A stretch of DNA of 64,000 nucleotides. Source: Bacteroidales bacterium (GTDB lineage Bacteria > Bacteroidota > Bacteroidia > Bacteroidales > UBA932). Position numbers and translations under genes: made by a program. The notes below the pieces were generated by a model. It made no database searches. It was not told the origin of the DNA and saw nothing but the letters and a program-made list of their open reading frames with translations. The first letter of the stretch is position 1; each line of letters begins with the position of its first letter. Positions 26,218 through 34,803 of this stretch are shown piece after piece. The stretch spans positions 1 through 64,000 of the forward strand of contig JAEEQS010000004.1 in assembly GCA_016285455.1 (NCBI GenBank), read 5' to 3'.

Positions 26218-28401
26218 ATGAAAAGATTAAGCATAATCGCGATGATAACTGCAACTGCTCTTATCTCTGGCTGCAATTCCCCTAAGGATGAGCCACAGGA
26301 ATTCATCGGGAAGCAGGAAGTTTCCCTCACGTCTGACCTTATGACTCCGGAAGCCCTCTGGGCTATGGGCCGAATCGGCGGAGTCCAGCCTTCTCCGGAC
26401 GGAAGCAAGATTCTCTACAATGTGTCTTACTACAGCGTAAAGGAAAACAAGAGCCATACTGTAATCTGCCTTATGAACGCAGATGGCTCTGACGTCAAGA
26501 CTCTTACAAAATCTCCAAAGAGCCAGGGCGGCGCAGTCTGGATAGATGGCGGAAAGATGATAGCCTATCTGAGCGGAGAAGACGGGGTAAGCTCCGTTTG
26601 GGTTATGAGCGCAGACGGCGGAGATGCCAAAAAGATTGTTGCAAAGAACGGCAAGGGAGAGGAACTGGAGGTTGAAGACTTTCTCTTTTCTCCTGACAGC
26701 AAGAAAGTTATCCTGATTTCACAGATCCCTTACGAGGGCTCGGTAGTGCTTGGCAAGAACAAGTATGAAGACCTGCCAAAGACAACCGGAAGGATTGTCA
26801 CCGATGTAATGCACAAGCATTGGGACGAGTGGGTTGAAAGCATTCCACATCCTTTCCTGGCAGACTTTGACGGCGCCAACTTCTCCAACATAAAGGACAT
26901 TCTGGAGGGAGAATTGTACGAGTGCCCTTCAAAGCCTTTTGGCGGAAGCGAGCAGCTGGCCTTCAGCCCAGACAGCAAGAAAATAGCTTACTCTTGCAAG
27001 AAGATGACCGGTCTGGATTATGCAGTAAGCACAGATTCAGATATTTATGAATACGACATCGAGAGCGGCTCAACTCGCAACCTCTGCAAGCCTGAAGGTT
27101 ACACAAGGCCTGAAGTCAAGTACGACGAGAGCCTGCAGAACCAATCGGTGAACAAGAACAAGGAAGACCTCAATATGGGCTATGACACCAACCCTGCCTA
27201 CAGCCCGGACGGAAAGAAGGTTTCCTGGATGAGTATGGAAAGAGACGGCTACGAGAGTGACCGCACCCGCCTTTGCATAAAGGACCTTGAGACAGGAGAA
27301 AAGACTTACGTTACAGAAAAGTTTGAAAGCGGAGTTGACGATTACATTTGGGCTGATGACAACACCCTGTATTTCATTGGAGTATGGCACGGTACTACCC
27401 AGATTTACCGCACAGACCTCAACGGAGATTTATGCAAGCTGACAGACGGAATCCACGACTTCGGCAGCCTGGCTCTCTCTGGAGAAAAACTCATTGCCAA
27501 GAGGCATTCAATGATGCTTCCAGATGATATCTATTCAGTTGACCTTAAGTCCGGTGAGGCTACACAGCTGTCATTCGAGAACAAGCATATTCTTGACAAA
27601 CTGGCTCTCGGTAACGTTGAGGAAAGATGGGTTAAGACCACAGATGGCAAGCAGATGCTCTGCTGGGTGGTTTATCCGCCTCATTTCGACCCTGCAAAGA
27701 AATATCCTACTCTTCTTTTCTGCGAGGGCGGCCCTCAGTCTCCTGTAAGTCAGTTCTGGAGCTACAGGTGGAATTTCCAGATAATGGCAGCAAACGGCTA
27801 TATTATCATCGCTCCTAACCGCAGAGGCCTTCCTGGCTTCGGAATGGAGTGGCTGGAGCAGATCAGCGGAGACTATGCCGGACAGTGCATGAAAGACTAT
27901 CTGTCTGCAATTGACGACATTGCAAAGGAACCATATGTAGACAAAGACCATCTGGGATGCGTAGGCGCAAGCTTCGGCGGCTTCTCTGTTTACTGGCTGG
28001 CAGGCAATCACGGCAAGCGTTTCAAGGCTTTCATTGCTCACGACGGAATCTTCAACGAGATGCAGCAGTATGTGGAGACAGAAGAGATGTGGTTTGCAAA
28101 CTGGGATCTTGGTGGAGCCTTCTGGAGAAAGGACCTCAAGACCGCGCAGAACACTTTCTCTCATTCTCCTCATATGTATGTAGACAAGTGGGACACTCCA
28201 ATCCTCTGCATCCACGGAGAAAAGGACTACAGAATCCTGGCTTCTCAGGGCGAGAGCGCTTTCAACGCGGCCAGAATGAGGGGAATAGACGCAGAGCTTC
28301 TGCTCTATCCTGATGAGAATCACTGGGTTTTGAAACCTCAGAACGGCATCCTCTGGCAGAGGACGTTCTTTGAGTGGCTCGACAAGTATCTTAAGAATTA
28401 A
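26218..28401 (+). CDS. S9-family prolyl oligopeptidase-like lipoprotein
   Basis: 727 residues. The signal peptide ends ALISGC, a lipobox, so the enzyme is probably lipid-anchored in the envelope. Residues about 45-460 form a beta-propeller with repeated PDGSK/PDSKK-type blades. The C-terminal alpha/beta hydrolase domain has the Ser in GASFGGFS near residue 585, the Asp in HGEKDYRI and the His in DENHW, a complete triad. Likely an exopeptidase releasing dipeptides; the cluster suggests muropeptide or peptide trimming, which is inference. GYIIIAPNRRGLPGFG is typical of the dipeptidyl-peptidase subgroup. Confidence 0.9.
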   Translation: MKRLSIIAMITATALISGCNSPKDEPQEFIGKQEVSLTSDLMTPEALWAMGRIGGVQPSPDGSKILYNVSYYSVKENKSHTVICLMNADGSDVKTLTKSPKSQGGAVWIDGGKMIAYLSGEDGVSSVWVMSADGGDAKKIVAKNGKGEELEVEDFLFSPDSKKVILISQIPYEGSVVLGKNKYEDLPKTTGRIVTDVMHKHWDEWVESIPHPFLADFDGANFSNIKDILEGELYECPSKPFGGSEQLAFSPDSKKIAYSCKKMTGLDYAVSTDSDIYEYDIESGSTRNLCKPEGYTRPEVKYDESLQNQSVNKNKEDLNMGYDTNPAYSPDGKKVSWMSMERDGYESDRTRLCIKDLETGEKTYVTEKFESGVDDYIWADDNTLYFIGVWHGTTQIYRTDLNGDLCKLTDGIHDFGSLALSGEKLIAKRHSMMLPDDIYSVDLKSGEATQLSFENKHILDKLALGNVEERWVKTTDGKQMLCWVVYPPHFDPAKKYPTLLFCEGGPQSPVSQFWSYRWNFQIMAANGYIIIAPNRRGLPGFGMEWLEQISGDYAGQCMKDYLSAIDDIAKEPYVDKDHLGCVGASFGGFSVYWLAGNHGKRFKAFIAHDGIFNEMQQYVETEEMWFANWDLGGAFWRKDLKTAQNTFSHSPHMYVDKWDTPILCIHGEKDYRILASQGESAFNAARMRGIDAELLLYPDENHWVLKPQNGILWQRTFFEWLDKYLKN

Positions 28402-28412
28402 ATAGTTCAGCG

Positions 28413-29615
28413 ATGGGAAAAACTGAAAAGGGATATCCGAGGGCTCTGGTGGCAACTGCCGCCTGCCTGGGCTGCGCGTTCTTCGGAGTGACTATGTTCT
28501 TCTGGGGAGCGATGCTGCCTTCTCTCGGCGAAACCATCCAGGGTGTTCAGAATCTGCCTTGGATTCTGACTCTGGGCATCATAGCCGGAACCATTATCTG
28601 CGGTGCGGTGATGGACCGTTACGGCTACAAGGCTCTCCTGATTAGCGCATCTCTGGCTCTGGCCATAGGGCTTTGCGGCTTTATTTTCTGCCACGAGCTT
28701 TGGCAGCTGATTATCTCAGCCTTCCTGATCGGAGCCGGCGGCGGAGTCCTTAACAGCGAGACAATAGCCATTATATCAGATATCTACGGAGACAATCTCA
28801 GGGGCACTATGCTCAGCATACTGGGCGCTTCCTACTGCGTAGGCAGCCTGCTTTGGACAGTTATCTGCAGGGTTTGGTCATACGATCCAATGATTCCTAT
28901 GAAATGGTCTGCTGCAGTGATCGGCATCCTGTCTCTGGCCTTCATATTCATTCCTTTCCCTAAGGCCAAGCTCACCAAGGAAGACAAGTTCTCTCTGATA
29001 GATTCAGTAAAGCTGTTCAAGTATCACATTCTTGCAGTTGCCGGAATCCTGTTCTTCTTCCAGGGTGTTCTGGAGGCCATCAGCGCCAACTATTCTACAT
29101 CCTACTATGTAAGCGTGGAAAACGGAATAGGGCTTCCTGTTGCCCTCACATCGCTGATATTTATGACAGTAGGTATGGCAGTGGGAAGGTTCGCCCTTCC
29201 GGTTTGTCTTAAGACTGGCGGAAGGAAAGTGGCTATGTTCCTGTTTATGGCTATAGCATTCATTGGAGCATTGCTGCAGTTCCTGAGGCCTGCATCGCAA
29301 ATAGGGGCATTCATCTCTATGACCTTGCTGGGATTCGGAATAGGGGTTACCGCTCCTGTGATTTTTGATTATCTGGGGCAGGTGTTCAAGAAGCATTCAG
29401 GCGCTGCAGTTAGCCTTTCCGTTGTGGTGGCTCAGATTGGTATGCTCATTGGCAACTTCCTGGTAGGCAAGATGTTCCTGCCTTCATCCGTTGAAGCCGG
29501 AGCTCCAAAGTACTTTCCGATTGTAATGTGCATTATGATACTTGCCGTTTGCATTGCCTTCCCGTTTGTGGCAAGGTCTGCAGACAAGACTAAAACTAAA
29601 AACCTAGACCTTTAA
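28413..29615 (+). CDS. MFS transporter (first of a tandem pair)
   Basis: 400 residues with about 12 membrane segments. The MFS loop motif between helices 2 and 3 reads GAVMDRYGYKALL. The second half carries GFGIGVTAPVIFDYLGQVFKK. It is a clear paralog of the next gene: both share the N-terminal ACLG..FFGV.M...GA..P region, the MDRYGYK loop and the GGGVLN.E motif. Lies between the peptidase and the SIS gene, so it may import a peptide-sugar or sugar product. Substrate not predictable by eye. Confidence 0.88.
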   Translation: MGKTEKGYPRALVATAACLGCAFFGVTMFFWGAMLPSLGETIQGVQNLPWILTLGIIAGTIICGAVMDRYGYKALLISASLALAIGLCGFIFCHELWQLIISAFLIGAGGGVLNSETIAIISDIYGDNLRGTMLSILGASYCVGSLLWTVICRVWSYDPMIPMKWSAAVIGILSLAFIFIPFPKAKLTKEDKFSLIDSVKLFKYHILAVAGILFFFQGVLEAISANYSTSYYVSVENGIGLPVALTSLIFMTVGMAVGRFALPVCLKTGGRKVAMFLFMAIAFIGALLQFLRPASQIGAFISMTLLGFGIGVTAPVIFDYLGQVFKKHSGAAVSLSVVVAQIGMLIGNFLVGKMFLPSSVEAGAPKYFPIVMCIMILAVCIAFPFVARSADKTKTKNLDL

Positions 29616-29626
29616 TACCAAGCAAT

Positions 29627-30817
29627 ATGTCTAAAGGATATTCTACGGAAAAAGTGAACCTGGCTGCCTGTCTGGGCATTGCGTTTTTTGGAGTGGCTAT
29701 GCTTTCACTGGGCGCCATTATGCCTCCTTTGGTAAAAGCCGTTCCACAGGCCATCGGACTTCCTATGTATATGTCTATAGGCATCATCATAGGAACAGTC
29801 ATTTTCGGCCCGATTATGGACCGATACGGCTACAAGTGGCTTTTGGTCATAAGCAGCCTTATTATGCTGGCGGGCCTTCTGATTCTGGCCTATTCCACTG
29901 AAATGCCGCTTCTTATAGCTGGCATCTTCTGCGTGGGCCTGGGTGGTGGAGTGCTCAATGGAGAAACCAACGCTATAGTTTCAGACATCTACGACGAAGA
30001 CAAGCGCGGTCGCAAGATGAGCATCCTGGGCGCGTGCTACTGCATCGGCGCTATGGTCTGGACTCTAGCTTGCTTCCTGATTCCTGACTACAAGATTCCG
30101 CTGATTGCCTGTGCCGCAGTAATGCTGCTTTGCGTATTTTTCTTCATCGCGATAAAATTCCCTAAAGCCAAGATTTCAGCATCATCCAAGCCTTCAGGCT
30201 CTGAATATCGAGGTATGCTCACTTCTGCCGCTCTTCTGCTTGTGGCCTTCGTGCTTTTCTTCCAGAGTGCGTTTGAGGGAACCAGCGGCAGCTACACCAC
30301 ATCTTTCCTGACCAAAATAGGGGGCATCGCTGAGAATGACGCTGTTCTGAGTCTGACTTTCTTCACGATAGGAATGATGGTAGGCAGGTTTGCCCTTGGC
30401 GCAATGATGAAAAAAGGCAAAGATCTGCTGGTACTTTTCATCTATATGTTCATTGCCCTGATTGGCGTGGCGTTGATGGGAGTAGGCAAGTCTTCTACAT
30501 ATATTTGCTGGATTGCGATGGCTCTGATCGGCTTTGGAGTCGGGGCCACTTATCCTGTTATGCTGGCCCGTCTTGGCGGAGTCTTCCGCAAGATGAGTGG
30601 CTCTGCTTTCTCCGCCGCAATCTTCATTGCCCTGTGCGGCCAGTTCCTGGGTAACTTCTTGATGGGCAAGCTCTTTGCCAGCGGGGGCGGCAACGCTTTC
30701 GCCTTCCTTCTTGCCGGCATGATCATAGCCATACTGATTCTGGCGCCGTTTGCCTGCCTTGCCTGCTCAAGAAGAAAGAATCTTGAAAACAAGAACAAGG
30801 AAACAATACGACCATAA
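29627..30817 (+). CDS. MFS transporter (second of a tandem pair)
   Basis: 396 residues, about 12 membrane segments, loop motif GPIMDRYGYKWLL and GGGVLNGETNAIVSDIYDE shared with the preceding gene, 11 bases upstream. The pair probably arose by tandem duplication and then diverged: pore helices differ markedly in the second half (ALGAMMKKGKDLL here against ALPVCLKTGGRKV). They may transport two related sugars, or form a heteromeric unit; the first is more usual for MFS proteins. Confidence 0.88.
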   Translation: MSKGYSTEKVNLAACLGIAFFGVAMLSLGAIMPPLVKAVPQAIGLPMYMSIGIIIGTVIFGPIMDRYGYKWLLVISSLIMLAGLLILAYSTEMPLLIAGIFCVGLGGGVLNGETNAIVSDIYDEDKRGRKMSILGACYCIGAMVWTLACFLIPDYKIPLIACAAVMLLCVFFFIAIKFPKAKISASSKPSGSEYRGMLTSAALLLVAFVLFFQSAFEGTSGSYTTSFLTKIGGIAENDAVLSLTFFTIGMMVGRFALGAMMKKGKDLLVLFIYMFIALIGVALMGVGKSSTYICWIAMALIGFGVGATYPVMLARLGGVFRKMSGSAFSAAIFIALCGQFLGNFLMGKLFASGGGNAFAFLLAGMIIAILILAPFACLACSRRKNLENKNKETIRP

Positions 30818-30856
30818 TACATATTTACTAAGACAAATAATTAAAACACAATAATT

Positions 30857-31618
30857 ATGTTAGCTAACCAGTGGAAAAAGAACGCAATAAGCGTAATGGA
30901 CCAGATTGAGTCCACACAGATGGAACAAATAAAGAAAGTTGCAGAAGTTATGGCAGATTGCCTTCAGGCCGGCCATCTGATTCATACTTTCGGATGCGGA
31001 CACGCAAATCTTCCTATCGAGGAAATGTATCCAAGAATCGGCGGCTTTGTGGGCTTCCATCCTCTCTGCGAGCTTCCTCTCACATTCTTCACCCACATCA
31101 ACGGGGAAATGGGAATCAACCAGTTCCTCTGGCTGGAAAGGGCTGAGGGCTACGGCAAGGCCATAATGAGCAGCTGGAACTTCCATAAGGACGATCTTGT
31201 ATGGCTGTTCTCCCACACCGGAATCAACGCCGTTAACATAGATGTTGCCCTTGAGGCTCAGAGGCTTGGAATGAAGGTGATTGCCTACGGTTCAGCCGGC
31301 CAGACTGGTGCCAAGGTGCCTCGCCATAGCTGCGGCAAGAACCTCTTCCAGATTGCAGATTATGTTGTTGACAGCTGTTGCCCGCTCCAGGACGCTTCCG
31401 TTGACCTGAAGGATCATTTCGACAAGATAGGCCCTCTCTCAACAATGGCTTTCGTAACCACTGTATGGATGACTATCTGCACTGTTGCAGAGATACTTGC
31501 AGACCGCGGAGTTAAGCTCTACATCCATCCTTCCCATAATGTTCCTGGCGACACCACTGCCCACGAGAGGCTGGACGCCGCGCTTGCCGAGTACCGCAAG
31601 AGAGTAGCTGGAGTATAA
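30857..31618 (+). CDS. SIS-domain phosphosugar-binding protein (UPF0309-like)
   Basis: 253-residue cytoplasmic protein with one SIS fold: IHTFGCGHANLPIEEMYPR near residues 42-60, a LFSHTGINAVNIDVALEA phosphate-binding segment near 117, and a second conserved block LSTMAFVTTVWMTICTVAEILADRG. SIS proteins isomerise or sense phosphosugars. This subgroup has no firmly known reaction. It lies 2 bases before the NagZ-like GH3 gene, in keeping with a role in amino-sugar phosphate handling. Confidence 0.87.
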   Translation: MLANQWKKNAISVMDQIESTQMEQIKKVAEVMADCLQAGHLIHTFGCGHANLPIEEMYPRIGGFVGFHPLCELPLTFFTHINGEMGINQFLWLERAEGYGKAIMSSWNFHKDDLVWLFSHTGINAVNIDVALEAQRLGMKVIAYGSAGQTGAKVPRHSCGKNLFQIADYVVDSCCPLQDASVDLKDHFDKIGPLSTMAFVTTVWMTICTVAEILADRGVKLYIHPSHNVPGDTTAHERLDAALAEYRKRVAGV

Positions 31619-31620
31619 TT

Positions 31621-32922
31621 ATGAATCATTACCGCTCATATCTTTTCTCAGCGATAGCTGCTGCCATCCTTTGCCTGTTTCCGAATTCAGCTCAATCTCA
31701 GCTCAGGCAGGACAAGGATTCCTTGCGCCACAAGGCCCAGGTTGAGGCGGCCCTTTCCAAGATGTCTGTGCGACAGAAGGTTGCGCAACTATTTATCGTT
31801 GAACTTAGCCGCAATCCAAGTCCGGCTACCAGAGCTTATCAGGATTCACTTGTAGGATATTACGGCTTGGGAAACGTCATTCTTATGGAAGGTTCTATAA
31901 AGCATTTCCTCCAGAGAATGGATGAGCTTCAGGCTATTGCCCAGATTCCGATTATGGTGGCTGTGGATGGAGAATGGGGGGCTGCTATGAGATTTCCGGA
32001 GTATCTGCCTTATCCGAGACAGGCTCAGTTGTCTAGAATAGAAAAAAACGGTGAGAAGCTGCTCTACAAGATGGGGCGCAATGTGGGCAAGGAGCTCAAG
32101 GACATCAACGTAATGGTCAATTATGCTCCCGTTGCAGATGTGAGCAAGCATTATATGGAAACAGGTGCGCTCAGGACCTTGAGTGACGATCCCCGTCAGG
32201 TTTCTCTTTGGATGACCGCATATATGAAGGGTATGCAGGATGCAGGAATCTATGCCTGCGGCAAACATTATCCGGGCCATGGCGGCACCACTGTGGACTC
32301 CCACTTTGCCTTGCCTGTGATAATGAACTCCAAGGCCTATATGGACACCGTAGATCTCTATCCTTTCAAAAACCTGATAGACAACGGCGTGGAAATGATG
32401 ATGCTGGCTCATATATCAGTTCCTGCCATTGATCCGAGCGGTGTTCCTATGTCTATTTCTCCAATTCTTATCAACGATGTTCTCAGAGGAGAGCAAGGCT
32501 TCAAGGGCGTTGTAATTACCGATGCCATTGCAATGGCCGGCCTTACCAACGAGAGCCGCACTCCTGTTGAAGCTGTAATGGCTGTTTATAAGGCCGGTTC
32601 TGATATGCTGCTTATGCCTGACGAGCCGATCAAATGCATAGAGGCCCTTACCAAGGCTGTTGAATCCGGTGAACTTCCTATGGAAGAACTTGACAACAAA
32701 GTCCGCAAAGTCCTGATGCTCAAGGCCAGAGTAGGCTATCTAGAAGACGGCTACAGCTCTAAGGTCAAAAACCTTGACCACAAGATTGCCGCTGCCAGAA
32801 GGAGAGATTTCCGCCTTATCAAAAAGATGCGCCGCCTAATGAAACAGTCCACCAAGCCACACGCCGACCTCAAGCCTAGGGGACAGGACGTTACGCTGAT
32901 ATTTGATAAAGCCGGCAAATAA
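31621..32922 (+). CDS. Exported GH3 beta-N-acetylhexosaminidase (NagZ-like)
   Basis: 433 residues with a cleavable signal (to about residue 26, NSAQSQ). TIM-barrel GH3 with YACGKHYPGHGGTTVDSH carrying the His/Asp acid-base pair near residues 218-235 and VVITDAIAMAGL carrying the likely nucleophile Asp. Expected to cleave GlcNAc-MurNAc or other beta-hexosaminides outside the cytoplasm. It starts 2 bases after the SIS gene. It differs from the GH3 at 1744, which is a lipoprotein, and has an unusually basic C-terminal tail (KIAAARRRDFRLIKKMRRLMK) of unknown purpose. Confidence 0.9.
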   Translation: MNHYRSYLFSAIAAAILCLFPNSAQSQLRQDKDSLRHKAQVEAALSKMSVRQKVAQLFIVELSRNPSPATRAYQDSLVGYYGLGNVILMEGSIKHFLQRMDELQAIAQIPIMVAVDGEWGAAMRFPEYLPYPRQAQLSRIEKNGEKLLYKMGRNVGKELKDINVMVNYAPVADVSKHYMETGALRTLSDDPRQVSLWMTAYMKGMQDAGIYACGKHYPGHGGTTVDSHFALPVIMNSKAYMDTVDLYPFKNLIDNGVEMMMLAHISVPAIDPSGVPMSISPILINDVLRGEQGFKGVVITDAIAMAGLTNESRTPVEAVMAVYKAGSDMLLMPDEPIKCIEALTKAVESGELPMEELDNKVRKVLMLKARVGYLEDGYSSKVKNLDHKIAAARRRDFRLIKKMRRLMKQSTKPHADLKPRGQDVTLIFDKAGK

Positions 32923-32934
32923 AATAAACCAGAT

Positions 32935-33693
32935 ATGTATTCAAAGTACGATATAACAATTGCAAGATATGGTGATATTAAAGACAAGCATTACCATCTT
33001 GCAATTCTGCCTTGGGGCAGCACAGAGCCTCACAATTTCCATCTTCCTTATTGCACGGATTTGCTTCACGCCCAGGCCGTTGCTTTTGAGGCAGCCGAGA
33101 AGGCCGCTAAAAACGGTGTCAACTGTATGGTTCTTCCGGGAATTCCTCTCGGCAGCCAGAATCCTGGGCAGATAGAGCTTCCTTTCTGCATCCACACATC
33201 GCAGAGCACCCAGATTGCAGTCCTGGAAGACATTGTAGCCTCATTAAAGAAGCAGGGCATTAACAAGCTTATTATAATGAACGGCCACGGCGGCAACAAC
33301 TTCAAGGGGATGATCAGGGATGTTATGATAAAGAACCCCGGTTTCCTGATTACTGTAGTTGCCTGGTTCTCAATTCTTCCGCTTAAAGATTTCTTTGAAG
33401 AAAAGATCGACGACCACGGCGGAGAGCAGGAAACCTGCGTGATGCTGCATTACTATCCTGAACTTGTCAACCTGAGCCAGGCCGGAGACGGCCACCATAA
33501 CGACTTCAAGATAGATGGCCTCAACGACAAAACCGCTTGGGCTCCACGCCATTGGGCTTACACTACAAAAGACACCGGAGTAGGTGATCCAAGGAAAGCC
33601 ACTGCAGAAAAGGGAAGAAGATACATAGAGGCTGTAATGGAACGAATTGTGAAATTCGTCACCGATTTCGCCCTAAATGATTCTTTATATTGA
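32935..33693 (+). CDS. Creatininase-family amidohydrolase
   Basis: 252 residues with the metal-binding pattern of the creatininase fold: GSTEPHNFHLPYCTD (Glu, His, Asp near residues 28-40), MNGHGGN (His near 120) and DDHGGEQET (Glu near 163). No signal peptide, so cytoplasmic. Members open cyclic amides or hydrolyse formamide-type bonds; the actual substrate here is unknown. As last gene of the cluster it might act on an amide in imported muropeptide or amino-sugar material, an inference only. Convergent with the ricin-domain gene, stops 2 bases apart. Confidence 0.87.
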   Translation: MYSKYDITIARYGDIKDKHYHLAILPWGSTEPHNFHLPYCTDLLHAQAVAFEAAEKAAKNGVNCMVLPGIPLGSQNPGQIELPFCIHTSQSTQIAVLEDIVASLKKQGINKLIIMNGHGGNNFKGMIRDVMIKNPGFLITVVAWFSILPLKDFFEEKIDDHGGEQETCVMLHYYPELVNLSQAGDGHHNDFKIDGLNDKTAWAPRHWAYTTKDTGVGDPRKATAEKGRRYIEAVMERIVKFVTDFALNDSLY

Positions 33694-33695
33694 CT

Positions 33696-34703
33696 TTATT
33701 CGACTCTCCACATCTGGGACAGTTTCCTGGAGCAGCGGCCTAGACGGATATTGGAGCCGAATTCCCCATATTTTCCCTCAAACTCAATTACTAAATCCGT
33801 ATTGAGAGCTGAACGTATGATAAATGCTTCATGATTCTCCTTCGGATTTCCGGGATTTGTATTGCATCTCTCCAAATACCATCTTTGTGACAAGGAGTTG
33901 TTGCGCTTGTACAGCTGAATGTTTGTACCGGCGGCAGCAACACCTTTCTTTACGTCCAGGACATAATTGCGATTAACTGCTGAGCATATATAGTAATAGT
34001 CATTTTCAGGCAGGAAATACCATTGTTGCTCATCTTCTAAAAACTTTCCGACAAGCTCGATATTGGTTCCATTGGCCATTGATTTATTTTTTGCCCCAAT
34101 ATATACACAAGCATTCTCAGCACAGGAAACATAATAGTTCCCCTTTGCAATCTTTGCCCATTTGCCCTTCTTGCTATTTGAACTTGAATTATTAGCGGAT
34201 TTAACGCCTCCGCTGCTTTTGCTAACGCCACCGCTACTTTGGCCGGTTTGCGTGTAGGACATATAATCCGAACTTCCTATTACTTTATTTGTTGTTGCGT
34301 CGTAGGCAATTAGACGCACAAAGTACTTGTTAGTTCCCGATTTAGGGTGCAGCTTGGAATTGTATATGCCAATACTTCTGTTTTCTAGTCTGGCCTTATC
34401 GTATTTGTTGTTATATTCTTTTGACGTTCTGACGGATACGTTCTTTCCGTTATTATCAGAATAAGTATAAGTTTTCCCTTTTGGACATTCAACCTGCATC
34501 ACAATTTTGATCTTGTGAGACTTCATATCAGTAAAGCGCGCAGTGTACTGGCATTGGAGCTGCTTTCCTTTATCCGTTACCACATTGTGCTTAAGCTGGC
34601 AGTTTGTAAATGTTGCCTTTTGTCCATAAGCGGTTCCCTGAAATACTGTCATTATTAAGACAAACAACGGAACCACTGCTGAGAAATATATTTTTTGCCT
34701 CAT
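33696..34703 (-). CDS. Secreted protein with C-terminal ricin-type beta-trefoil
   Basis: 335 residues with a signal peptide (about 1-27, TAYGQ). Residues about 30-150 form a beta-rich domain I do not recognise (ATFTNCQLKHNV; VECPKGKTYTYSDNNGK). A Ser/Gly/Lys linker follows (about 155-180). Residues about 183-335 are a beta-trefoil with three QxW-like repeats, visible as DEQQWYF, LSQRWYLE and LSQMWRVE with preceding NGTNIEL, AGTNIQLY and FGSNIRLG. It probably binds carbohydrate at the cell surface. Transcribed in the same direction as the unusual block upstream but 100 bases away. Confidence 0.82.
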   Translation of the reverse strand: MRQKIYFSAVVPLFVLIMTVFQGTAYGQKATFTNCQLKHNVVTDKGKQLQCQYTARFTDMKSHKIKIVMQVECPKGKTYTYSDNNGKNVSVRTSKEYNNKYDKARLENRSIGIYNSKLHPKSGTNKYFVRLIAYDATTNKVIGSSDYMSYTQTGQSSGGVSKSSGGVKSANNSSSNSKKGKWAKIAKGNYYVSCAENACVYIGAKNKSMANGTNIELVGKFLEDEQQWYFLPENDYYYICSAVNRNYVLDVKKGVAAAGTNIQLYKRNNSLSQRWYLERCNTNPGNPKENHEAFIIRSALNTDLVIEFEGKYGEFGSNIRLGRCSRKLSQMWRVE

Positions 34704-34803
34704 CGATAATAGTTTTTGTAAAGATAGAAATAATGCTGGATAGTAAATGTATTAGTTCTATTATTTAAACAATTCATTGACTGGCCGGCATAACTTGTGA
34801 TCT

